The notes under the pieces: model-generated
Database searches by the model: none
Told to the model about the DNA's origin: nothing
The model's input: only the letters and a program-made list of their open reading frames with translations
Assembly: GCA_038030265.1 (NCBI GenBank)
Contig: CM075940.1
Coordinates: 11,160,001 to 11,224,000 of the forward strand
Direction of reading: 5' to 3'
DNA length: 64,000 nucleotides
DNA from: Corythucha ciliata
Taxonomy: Eukaryota > Arthropoda > Insecta > Hemiptera > Tingidae
Translations under genes and position numbers: made by a program
In this document: positions 1 through 11,000 of the stretch, piece after piece
How the letters are laid out: every line of letters starts with the position of its first letter
Position numbering within the stretch: the stretch's first letter is position 1

Positions 1-1795
1 CCGAAATTATTTCGAACCGTGCCATGAGTTAGCACTTTTTCTTTATTTTAGCAGTGAATTAGCAATTTTATCTGTTTTGGCAGCGAATTAGCGCGTACCA
101 CCAAATTGGCAATGCTGTATTCACACAGCAACATAGCAATGAATTACTACATTTCTCATTTTTAGCCCCGAATTAGCGCCTCTTCTCAATTTTTGCTATG
201 AAGCTGTCTCAAAAAATAACGAATTGGCGTTCTCTCAATTTCACCTTTAAAATGAGCCCTTGTTCTCATTTTTAGCCGTCAATTAGCACTTGTTCTTAAT
301 TTTTTCCATGAATGTGCGATTTTTCTTCCCCCACTTAGGCAAATGAGTTAGCGCTTTTTCCCCCATTTTAGCAGCGACTTAACGATTTTTCTCAATTCTA
401 AGGTGGCGGGTTGAATTTTGTGTGCGTCAGTGAATTATCGTTTTTTTTTTCAAATTTAGCCGCGCATTAGAGTTTTTTTGAAATTATTTCACATTAAGCC
501 ATGATTTAGCACTTTTTCTCAATTTTAGCCGCGAATCAGCAGTTTTCTCAACTTAAGCAGTGAATTAGCACTTTTTCTCTATATACCAGCTAATTGGCGA
601 TGTATTCACACGTGTAGCAATGATTAGCACATTTCTCATTTTAACCCCGAATTAGCGTATCTTCTCGATCTTTAAAGCTGCCTCAAAAAATCGCGAATTG
701 GTGTTCTCCCAATTCCAGCTTCAAGTAAAAGCACTTTTTCTCATTTTTAGCCGTGAATTAGCACTTCTCAATTTCGGCTACAAACGAGCGATTTTATCAC
801 GTTTAGCCATGCGAGTTAGCATTTTTTCCTCATTTTAGCAGTGTATTAGCAATTTTTCTCAATTTTAGCAGTAAAAAGTGAATTTATGCTTCTAAAATTG
901 AGTAAAATCCTAATTCACTAATAGACCTGTGACTTGATGGGGAAAAGGCGCTAACTCATAGTTAAATGTTAAAAAATCGCAAATTCATGTCGAAAAAACG
1001 AGTATTTTCCCCCAATTTTAGCAGCAAACTAACGGTATATTCACACGTAGCGATGAATTAGCGTTTTTTTTCTTTCAATTTTAAGCGACAATCAGGGTTT
1101 ATCACTATTTTGAGCGCCGATTAGCTAAGGACCCCTCCCCCCCCCGCATTACGTTCAGCCCCATCGTTCCTTCGTCGACGCGCTATACCAGGTTGCGGAT
1201 CAAAAACAAAAACCCTAAAACATTCAAGGTTCGACCAACATTGGTTGCCTTATCGATGGACGACGAGTATCTTTCTTCCACCGAATTAGCAGGTGTTAGC
1301 AATAAATTATCGCTTATCTTTGATTTCCACCGCAAACTACCGTTTTTCAAAATTTTAGTAGTGAATTGGCGATTTTTCCGATCCTTTAATTATGAATTAG
1401 TTTTTTTTCCTGAATTATGGGTGGAATTGCGTCCGGAAGTGGGGCCGTGAATTAGCCCCTTAATTTTCTCGTTTCTATTCACGAATGGGCGATTTTTCTC
1501 CATTTTAGCCGCGAATTAGCTATTTTTCTCAATTTTCGCTCCGAATTAGCGTTTTTCTTTATTGTAGGCGCAATTTTTTTATACTTTCAGCCGTGAATTA
1601 ACGATTTTCTCTTTTAGGACTTGACCTATAAGGGCAGCAATTAAGCGGGGTTTTCTCAATTTTACCGCAAATTAGACTCTAAAACCCTGAATCTCCGATT
1701 TATTCCCAATTTTATCCTCGAGTTAGCGTTTTTCCTCAATTTTAGCCGCTATTTAGTGCTTTTTTCACTTTAGTGGCAAATTAGCGCTTTTTCGC

Positions 1796-1920
1796 GTGAA
1801 AAAGCGTGTTTCGTGAAAAAAAAAAATCGAGTCCGAGCTGACATCACATTCATAATGTATAACCTCAGAAAAGTCGAAAAAAGTGGTTTTTGAACAGCCG
1901 GGCCGAAATTCGAAATTCGC
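1796..1920 (+). repeat. Copy of a dispersed repeat (CGTGAAAAAAATCGAG type)
   Basis: This stretch shares the order CGTGAAAA..ATCGAGTCCGAGCTGAC, then AACCTCAGAAAAGTCG, then AAAGTGGTTTT with 33330-33410. The first part is also found at 11140-11165. No coding signal is seen. It is probably a fragment of an unclassified transposon family. Confidence 0.6.
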
Positions 1921-2367
1921 CCGCTAGGAGAGTCTTGAGCGGGCGACATGGGGTTCATTCCGCCCGCCGGGCGTAAAGAAAAATATCAGCCCGACGCTGC
2001 GACTTTTTTTTAGGTCTTTTGTTGTTTTTTTGAAAATTGTTCTTCCTAATTTTGTTTTTAAATTGTAAATTAGCCATTAAAACACAAAAATAAGCACTGT
2101 AAATTACGCTGAGAGGCGATTGAAGTTCTCTCTGTATCAGCTACGTCATCCTTCCATTCACTGGCTAGAGTGAGCGTGTTCACTTCAGTTACTTCAGTCC
2201 TACCTATCAAAATGCTTCATTTTTCGAAGGAATTAATTTTTCTTTGCATAGTAGACTCCACAGATGCATAGCACAAAGCTTCTGAATGGGGATTTAAAGA
2301 TTGGTTTTTATGATTATTATTACAATACTTATGAATTTCGGCTGTACAAAAAATATCGTACAACACT

Positions 2368-2467
2368 AGGGCGGTATTCCTCATTACGATATCGGGCGAC
2401 AACTGCCCTCGGCTTCACCTCGGGCACTTCCTGTCTCCCTCGACAGTAATGAGCATCATACCGCCCT
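2368..2467. repeat. 100 bp palindromic hairpin element
   Basis: The ends AGGGCGGTATTCCTCATTAC and GTAATGAGCATCATACCGCCCT are inverted copies apart from small bulges. A second hairpin with TGCCC/GGGCA arms lies at the centre. The whole block could extrude as a cruciform or fold as a long RNA hairpin. It resembles small foldback repeats found scattered in many invertebrate genomes; that comparison is from general knowledge, not a search. Confidence 0.6.
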
Positions 2468-3169
2468 CGGATCGTAATATACTATTTTGGCATGCCGTCG
2501 GTCTGTCGCTTTTTTTTCTCGATAAATTGCACGAAAATGAAAAATCTGGTTATTTCTTGGTATGAGAAGCACAAATCTGGCCTTTGTTATGAGAAAAAAT
2601 TATTTATCGGACGTGTTTTTCACTTTAGCGGCAAATTAGCGCTTTTCTACATGCCTGAACATACTTAGCTTATGAGCATTTTTTCCCTCAATTTTACCGC
2701 AAATTGGCCCCTAAACCCCTAAAACCGCGATTTATTATCAATTTAAGCCGCGATTTAACGTTTTTCCATTTTAGAAGCAAATTAGAGCATTTCCCCATGG
2801 GCTTTAATTGATTACAGCTTTTTCTCTCCCCGTGAATTAGCGATTTTAGCTAAATTTGCCTTCAGAATCTGCGAATTTGCACTTTTTCTCAATTTCAGCC
2901 ATAAATTATCGATTTAATTATTTTTAGCCGCGAATTTGCAAGTTTCTTCTCTTTAAACCGTGATTTAGCCCTTTTTCTCAATTTTAGCCGCGAACCTTCC
3001 CGGTTTTTTCAATTTTAGCTTGGCGTCCGAAAAACAGCTAAATTGGCTACACGCACTCTAAAAATGGCTAAAAACTGACGATTCGCTGTATAGGCTAAAA
3101 ATGCCTATACAGATGACTTCCGTCATGAAAATGGCAAAAGCGCGCCAAGAATGGCCAATAAACTGAGCC

Positions 3170-3730
3170 CTCCCGCCTTTACTTCGCCCCCGAAAAATTG
3201 CAAAAAATTGACTCTATACGCCCTAAAAATAGATTCATCTCCTAAAAGTATCAACACCGGTTGTCTTTTATTCGTTGGCTCGTTTGAAAATAATGGCGTT
3301 GCCGAACCCGCGGTCACGATAGTTAAAATAAAACACGTGGTAGAAGACTTTTCAAATCTTTGCCTTCAATATGAAAATTCTACAACCCCAAGACAGTTAC
3401 AACGTACAAAAAGATCCAAAAAGCCCCCCAAAACATGGCGATTCAGCCATGAAACTGAGGGATTTTTTTTTGCGATTAATAGCAAATTAAACCGAACAGT
3501 ACCTATTTTGCACGAGCGATTTGACTATTTAAAATGGACATCTCGGGTGTTTGGCTCAAATACGCCAATTTCACTTTCACATGTTTGGATCTTTCAAGAC
3601 CCCTTTTTGTGGATAAGGCGCCTTCAAAGCCAATTTCGCGGATTTTCATGGTTGGCAAATCCAATTTCGTGGGGCTCTGTAAAACCCAAATTTCCCGGAT
3701 TTTCTCTCCGTTAAAAATCATTATTTTCTG
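3170..3730. repeat. Degenerate repeat with CAATTTCGCGGATTTTC-type units
   Basis: Units such as CCAATTTCGCGGATTTTC and CCAAATTTCCCGGATTTTC recur about every 30-40 bp. Similar units occur at 13240-13430 and, more weakly, at 51470-51720. ORFs here are open by chance in both strands and show no domain. Confidence 0.45.
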
Positions 3731-3839
3731 GGCTTGGGCATTTTAGAACACGATTTTTAATCGTTTCAACTGCGAGAAGTGCCTCAAAATTGTACAAATT
3801 AAACCGAGTGTAACTTCTGAACGATTATTTTGTAATTAT

Positions 3840-3922
3840 TTTTATTCCAAGCCCCCCCCCCCCCATTTGGTCGGGGCTCCTAGGCGGTCGCCTACCCTGC
3901 CTACCCCCTAAAAACGGCCCTG
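3840..3922 (-). mobile_element. hAT-like element terminus (right end)
   Basis: Read on the minus strand this end begins CAGGGCCGTTTTTAGGGGG, then a GC-rich stretch and a poly-G run. This is the usual look of hAT-superfamily termini (CAGGGCCG...). It probably closes an element that holds the minisatellite of positions 1-3060. The partner end would lie left of the window, so no target duplication can be checked. Confidence 0.45.
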
Positions 3923-6900
3923 CGCGCGCCCGGAGTGGTCCACCCTGTTTTGACTAACTAAATTAACCCATTCGTGGCCCATTGCTCGGAGACTATTTTT
4001 TGTGACTGATAAACAGCGACGCCGTAATAAAAAGGTTAAAAAAGCAATAAAAAAAATTTAAAAAAGGGATCTCAGCAGGTCTTCATCACCCACACATTCT
4101 CCCTCGAACCTTGCGGCATCATCACACAGCCCGAAGTCTGTGGTCACTGGCGTTACGAGGGGGGGGACAGGAAAGCGCCTATAAGTCTGAGTACTCTACA
4201 CATGCTTTGAAAAAACAGTAATGAATGAGGGTGGGAAAGGAGGCTAAAGGCATTTCAATGCTGTCAAGATGGCTTTTGTCAAGCATTGCGGACAATTGTG
4301 TGGTGGGGGGGGGGGGTTAGAACAACTTCAAATTAATTGGATTGTGCTCTTGTTCTTCTAGCTTAAACGGGTATTGTTTCACCCGAAGACCCGGTCATCG
4401 AGTAACACGCGTGCACCTTGTTATTCACGCTCAATTAGGCTTTCACAAAAAATGAGCGATTTTTTTGAGCGGCAAACGACCTTTGTAATCCTTCTAACTA
4501 GCTCTATGGTTGACTATTAAAAATTTAATTAAGTTTTGGGAGATTTCTCGATAAATCACAGAAGGGTGAACAGACTCTCATCTTCCGATATTTCTCTTTT
4601 CAAGTGGTTTACCAAACACAATCTCTCCATTTTGCGAAAGATGACAGAAGTGTAGAGAGAAGGGAGTAGCAGTCAAGAAAATATTGACTTGTAAGTTCAT
4701 TACGATGTGTTCAAGTGGGTTCTCGAAGTAAAAAAAAAAAAAAAAAGAGTCGGGGGGCGACTACCACCCCCCTCTTGAGGGGGCGTTCGCTCGGATGCTC
4801 AATATTGGTTTAGCTTGGTTAATACCATCAGGAAAGAGCCAAAGGCACCTTCGGCGAAGTACGAAAATTCACTTTTAGTTCAAGTGCGAGCAAGGGCTAT
4901 GTAATTACAATTTCAATCACACTCAAAGCAGTGATGAGGGTGGTACTGGGACGGAAGGAAGAACAACTAGAAAATATACTTGATATATCATTTTATTTAT
5001 AGCTTTCATCATTGCTCTCTGTTTTATTATTCTCAAAAATGCAAAACAAGTCTACTTTTAAGTAAAGAGAAAACCAGGAAACAATAAAGTAAGATAAATA
5101 GAAAATTAAAAGTAAATTTCGCCCTAATAATAAATATCACGTTTTTTTTTTTATTTTCTTCAAAGGTCGACGATCCCGATAATTGAAATAATTTAACTAA
5201 GAAAAGAATATTTTTTAACGTGGCCATATCACAAGCCAACTAAATAACCTCATTTTTTTTGTTCATAAACTATTTTAAATTTAACTCATATAATTATGCG
5301 TTCATCTTGTACAGCACGTTATACAACCTTCAATAAATATTTTGTACAGCCCCATCATTAAATAATAAATAAATAAATAAATAAACTAAAATAATTCAGG
5401 AAGGGTGGGATGATCAGGAAGGGGGGGGAGGGTGTCGAAATGCTGGCGGTACTGAGGTGGAGGTGGTTCCTAATATTAAAAGCATATGGAAATAAAAATG
5501 AAAAATAAATGGCTGACAAGAGAGCACAAATATGTTTGTTTTTCAGCACCGCTAGTGAGTAAATTAACGAAAACCTTTTTGCGCTACAAGCACAAATATC
5601 CCCCCCCCCCAGCGCAAAAGACTAATAATGACCCTAGAAAATGTCCGAAAAATTACACGATGATAAATTTCAACTATAAGATATGCATAGAAAATGTTTT
5701 TTGTATTCATACAATTTTCCCGTCTGATGAAAACATCTAGAAGCAATTTGTGATAAGTAAAACGCTTTTGTTTGAAGAATGAGGGGGAAAGGGAATGCTA
5801 CAGTCACGTCGATATATGCGAAGAGGAACGCTATTTTTCAAGGTAACGCGTAGACATGGTCATTGTATGACTTACACCTCAAAATATATATAATTTTACA
5901 TTTGGTATAATCTAGTTTTTAATAAATAAGCCCGTAAAAAAACGTATGCGAAATAGTCACGTCAATTTAGGCAAGGCTTAGTAAAATAATGAAAAAGGAA
6001 AACTTATTGCACACACCAGCAAAATAAATAAATGAATTCGCTCGAATTTATAGTTTCTGTTTTTTAAATAAAAAATCGGAACATTCAACAATTCTAATAT
6101 AATCGCTACATTTATAAGTATTTATCGTATATTTCAATGCGAATATAAAAAATTCCTATTCGTATCTCTTTTAGAAAGAAGAAGTGAATTGTTCATTACA
6201 ATTCACAGCTTCTTTGGGGAACTAGAAATGAAAACAGAATATGGATCAGTTGAAACCAGGATAGCTTAAAGTGTGATGCGGGAGGGTTTTAAGGGTGGCT
6301 AGGGGGGGGGGCTGTAATGAAATGGATTGCCAAAGCGATGAGTAAAAATAGTTATTGTCAAATGGGATCAAGAAAGAAACTGCTACGAAGTAAAAATAAG
6401 GGAGAAGGGTTGAGTTTTTGGTCATCCTCGAAGTGATTCACAGATTTCTCCTTAGTAGTCTCACCCCCCCCCCCCCAACGACGAATGAGGAAGCCATCAC
6501 TTCTCAAAAAAAAAAAAAAAAAATCAATGAAATGTCATCGCCGAAAAAGTTCCGCAGGATATTCATTTCTAGGACAATATCGCCAGTTTCGTGTCGTCAG
6601 GTTCCGTAGTAAGATTTACGACGGGCCAAAAAATGATCGGCCAAATGAGTTTCTGGAATGCACAGTTTCTGTTGTGGATTATCACAGTTTCTAGGGCTCA
6701 TTTAATCCATTTGTCGAATTTAGTCAGCTGTCTGCAGCTCGAAAAACTGGGATTTTCCAGAATATGTCTGTTCTACAGCACAAACTTACTATTTGTCCCG
6801 TTAACTGTCAATTGAGCTTTGGCATTAGGAATCCTATTAGCCATGAAACTGACACTCTAACACAGCTGAGAATCTCAACCAGCAGCATCTAATTCTTCCG

Positions 6901-7750
6901 ATGTATCATTCCAGTAGAAATATTATTGTTTATGACACTGATTTCTTTCTTTTTCTCCGCTCGCAAAATCGATAGCTCGCACTAATGTGGGCAAGTCTAC
7001 GAGGCACCTTGTGACGTCTGAACTTTATTAACTCAAGAGTCTGCCACTCTTCTCACCAGTTTTAGAGCGTACGGTCGTGAAACCCGCTAGGCCCGCCAAG
7101 GCCGCTTGGTCCTCACAAATGGCTGTCACGACTCACGAGTCAGTAAGGGCGCGAACTTGTTCGGCTTTTTCCACCGTTGGCTCTGTTTTCTTCGATCGTC
7201 ACACGTCATGCATGTGCTGATAATTCTTTCAGGAAAATTAAAGTTTCGAGGAAAAAAAAATCAGCCGTTAATGGCAGTTAATTATCACGTTTTGTTTACC
7301 TATTCTAGTTTTAAATAACTGAAAAGCTCGAAATACTCTGATTTAGTGTTGTGGAGGGGAAAAAAATAAAGCGAATAACTTATTTGTGTTCGAAAGTAAT
7401 GAGCAACCTTTGCATCAACAACCTTATTCCCTGTATAAACGATTACCTCGAATATAATAACATTTGTTTTCGCACTAAAAGTGAAACCCACATCAGGTGG
7501 ACCTCTCCCATTTTTTCCCACCTCTAAAACCCCTCAGAGTTGGATCCAAATTCGGTTTTCAACTCTAGCTGTGTCGGTAACTTCCCGAAAAAACAACACA
7601 TAAACAAAAAATCGTGGAACTAACTTTCTATCACAAGAAAAATAACAATAAAAAGTATAAGTCAGTTGCTCGCTTCCAATTAAAAATAAATACAACTCGG
7701 ATAAAACGTTAACCAAATTGATAAAATTAATAGGGAAATGGGAAAAAAAC
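3923..7750. other. 3' flank of the ANKS1 gene, no gene recognised
   Basis: AT-rich sequence with poly-A/T and poly-C/G tracts. I see no ORF with a recognisable domain and no convincing exon. It may hold the 3' UTR, or a further 3' exon if the donor at the end of exon 20 is used. Several TTTATT (AATAAA on the minus strand) hexamers occur, and I cannot choose between them. Confidence 0.5.
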
Positions 7751-8017
7751 TTACGCTTCCTCATCAAGGCTGTTGCCTGGAGACGGTGGATGACCGTTCG
7801 AGAGATTCGTTTCACCGTTGAGCTTGATTTCATTCACAGAGTGAGATCTATTGTGATTTGGTCCGCCGGCTGATGACGATGATGTCGACGCCGGTGCAGT
7901 CGTCAAATTGGCCGACTGAGATCGCATGTGACCCTTTCCCGACGTCTCCCGTAGAGCCATTTGATACGCCACCTCAAACGCTTGACCCAGAGTGAGGATG
8001 ATTTCGGTGGCTTGATC
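7751..8017 (-). CDS. ANKS1: ANKS1 exon 20 (PTB C-terminal helix and tail)
   Basis: 267 nt to a TAA stop. It encodes [20 protein letters not shown], the last PTB helix, then a Ser/Asn-rich tail ending GNSLDEEA. The stop lies inside a perfect GTAAGT donor (GAAGC/GTAAGT). The exon may therefore end here or splice on to another C-terminus; I found no clear next exon. Confidence 0.9.
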   Translation of the reverse strand, partial: DQATEIILTLGQAFEVAYQMALRETSGKGHMRSQSANLTTAPASTSSSSAGGPNHNRSHSVNEIKLNGETNLSNGHPPSPGNSLDEEA

Positions 8018-11000
8018 CTGCATTCAAGTTTTGTGAACATAGGAGGAAGGGGGGGGGGGTTGAGTGATTCAGAGATGGGCCTTGCGGCTTATATGGGTAA
8101 CCCTTGTATGCCACCCACCCGCAATCTCGAATAAAAGCTTCAAGTTTGTTTGCTTACCAAGTTTTGAACACAAAAAACATGGCAGTAATGAGATTTTGAG
8201 GTATGGTCCTTAGTTATATAAGCGAAATGAGTAAGATCTTCAGCATCCTGACATGCGCAGTGGATATTCCTGATTTCATGCTCGCAAACCATTTCCTGAT
8301 GTGGAAAGCAAGCAAATACAATTTTTTGTTCAATCCTCCCGTTCAAAATAAACGTACTCTTGTGTCACCACTGAGAAACTTTACACCGCGGTACGAAATG
8401 GCCAGATAAATTTCTCTAGACGAATTCTGTATACTGTTGGGTTTTTTTAAACGTTGTATGGACTTCAACGTGCTTTCAGTTCCCTGAAGCTCTTTCACAA
8501 CTGTTGATCCCAGGTACTGCACATACACAAAACAATAATGATAAGGATTTCTCTGATTAAACGAAATGCCCCCATCGACAGGAAACTGACGCGTAACCAC
8601 TGAAAAGTAAAAACTAACAATTATGCTCCAGAAACTGTCCCTGTTGAGCCATGAAACAGACAATTTAGTCCCTTCTCCTTTTAGAAGCCTATTACGCTTC
8701 CGAAATCCCCCGAGCCCATAGAGTGAGGCCCAGAATCTAGTTATTTACCACCCGGAAAAGGCTGTAAAATCTAGTTTATACCGTCCCATGCAGGGAGATA
8801 CACGGATTTTCCAACACTGAAATAATCAAAACCGGTACCTTAGCGTGATACGTCAAATGCCCTGACAAAAGAGCATGAGGTCTATGTCGCCACTGAGCCG
8901 TCAACGCGGATGGGACACCAACGAGAAGTTGAGACGGGTCCCGGATTTGAAGTTCAGGCTGTTTTCCAGGGGGTGGTGGGGCGGGTCTTGACTTTTTATG
9001 GCTATGACGTAGAGTTCCAGAGCTGCCTCCACCCGATGTAGGTGTATTCCCAGGTTGATTACATTTTCCCTCAAGTTCTTGCATTGAAGATTTCTGTTAA
9101 AAGAAAAAAAAACGAGATAAAAAACAAATAAAATAGTTAGAAAATAGAGTCCAAAACAATTTCATACGAGATGAGAAAGCTCAGCGTTGATGTCCTGTAT
9201 GGTTGGCTGATTTCCGTTACTTGGAAGGGATGAGATCATACGATGACGGTGTCCAGGTTTGTTTATTTCCAGCACGGCCGTCAATTCAACTTCCCAGACG
9301 CTTCTGACGCGCTCCATATCCGTGTATAGATGTTTCCTAAACGTTTCCGAGTAGCACATTAAATCGAGGCGCTCGAGCCATTCGTCCACGCTCATCGATT
9401 CCACCAGCTCTTGCCCGTCATTACTACTAATGCTAGGCGGCGTGTACGAGTCTTTCACTTTGTTCGGAAGTTCTATTACGTTCTCTAAAATTTTTTTTCG
9501 ATCCTCTTCATTTTTCACGCCCATTTCTTTTAAATCGTCGTCGCTTATTACGCCATTCTGGGTGAAAAGAATAAGTATTTTGCAGGTTGTCTCACACAGT
9601 GAAGGAAAAGAAAAAAAAAAAACTAACCAGAAAGTCAACGTTATCATAGCCAAAATTAATAAATGCCTGTTCATATTGAGGAAGTTGAATCGATGCTAAC
9701 CATTTCCCGATTGGTGAAGCCAAAGGATCGACCGACGGAGTTTGATCACCCAAATTAAGCAAGCCTAACAAAACTTAGTTGAAAACAACGAAAAAGCCTT
9801 CAGAAGTTAAACACTCACCAAGCCTCGCCTGAAACTCCTTCTCTAACTCGGTCACAAACACCGATTCGCGAACGAGACCCGTCCCAAATGACGCCATTAT
9901 TTCAGAAATTTTAGCCCACTCTTCCTGTTCATCGAACGGGCTTAGAACGCTCGTAGTCGTTTTCTCAACCATTTTAGTGACGCCGCCGGCGCCGTCCCCG
10001 TAGTGTGACTCATTGGACGACGACGTCAAGCTGTTGGCGTTTTCGTACACGTTTCTCAGTTTTCTGAGCGTTTTAGGCCGCTCGGCTCGCCCTTCAGTTG
10101 ATATGGAGCCTTTGAACAGACCTTTTAACAACAAAAAAAAAAAAGGGGGTGGGGTGGAATAGAAATCATCGGTGGTCCAATCAATAGATGGTTGGGGAGG
10201 GGAAGCTGGGCAATGCAATTGATTCATCTCATTAACATACTCGAATTCTTCAAGGAATTACTCATTAAAAGGCACGATAGATTGCCTCTAAACACAACCA
10301 CACGCACACAAAATGAAATTGTATTAATATTATTCAGAAATGTTGGTTTATTTATGACAAGCGGCGCTTCAAAGTCCTTTTTGATCTCTTGAATAGCTCA
10401 CAAGGGTGCTCGTTCTTTTACACGGTATTTTTCTTTTGGACGTTCAGCAAAAAAGCCATTGACATGAGTCGAGGGTGTGATAAGGGGATGCTAGACTCAT
10501 TAAAACTTGAAAAGAAAAAAAAAAACAAAAAAAAACGTCTATATGGATTTCCTGTTTGTTCTTCATCAGCTCACCATCACGAAGAACTACTGGACCAAAG
10601 CCTGCTCCCGCGCTGTTTAGTTCCACAGTATTGTTTTCAGATGTCATGAATGGTCCTTGCAATCTTCCTTGAATCTCGGTTCTCGGTCATCACAAATCAC
10701 TTGGATTCGAGCAAGAATACAAGATGGATGGGGGTTTTAACTGCAGGCTAATTCCTGACCCTCCCAACGGCGTAACTGGTGGACAAATAATTCAGAGATT
10801 GTGGGTTCGAACCCCAGCATGGGGACTCTTTATTTTTTTTCTCGGAATCGCGTTAGGCTCAGCCCTTCCAAAGTCTTCCGCTCGGGGTGGCAGAGGTGGC
10901 TCCCGAACAAAAACATACGTGTTGAGACGTACACTTACAACTAAAATCTGTAAAATCGCGGGGTTTTGCACTGAAATTGCCCTTTAAAAAGCCATTAGAT

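Larger units (their letters stand above)
1..3060 (+). repeat. Degenerate ~30 bp minisatellite array (forward)
   Basis: Dozens of diverged copies of a ~30 bp unit (core TTTTTCTCAATTTTAGCC followed by GCGAATTAGCGC) run head to tail over 1-1790 and again over about 2610-3040, with a non-repeat stretch between. Units differ in length and sequence. No ORF here looks like a gene. The array starts before the window, so its left end is unknown. The same unit recurs in at least five other places in the window. Confidence 0.85.

Noticed and set aside
1..3060. Regular repeats as a CRISPR array
   Set aside because: Units are degenerate and contiguous, with no unique spacers, in an animal genome.
3151..3714. 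187-residue ORF on the plus strand
   Set aside because: It spans the CAATTTCGCGGATTTTC repeat and is open on both strands by chance.
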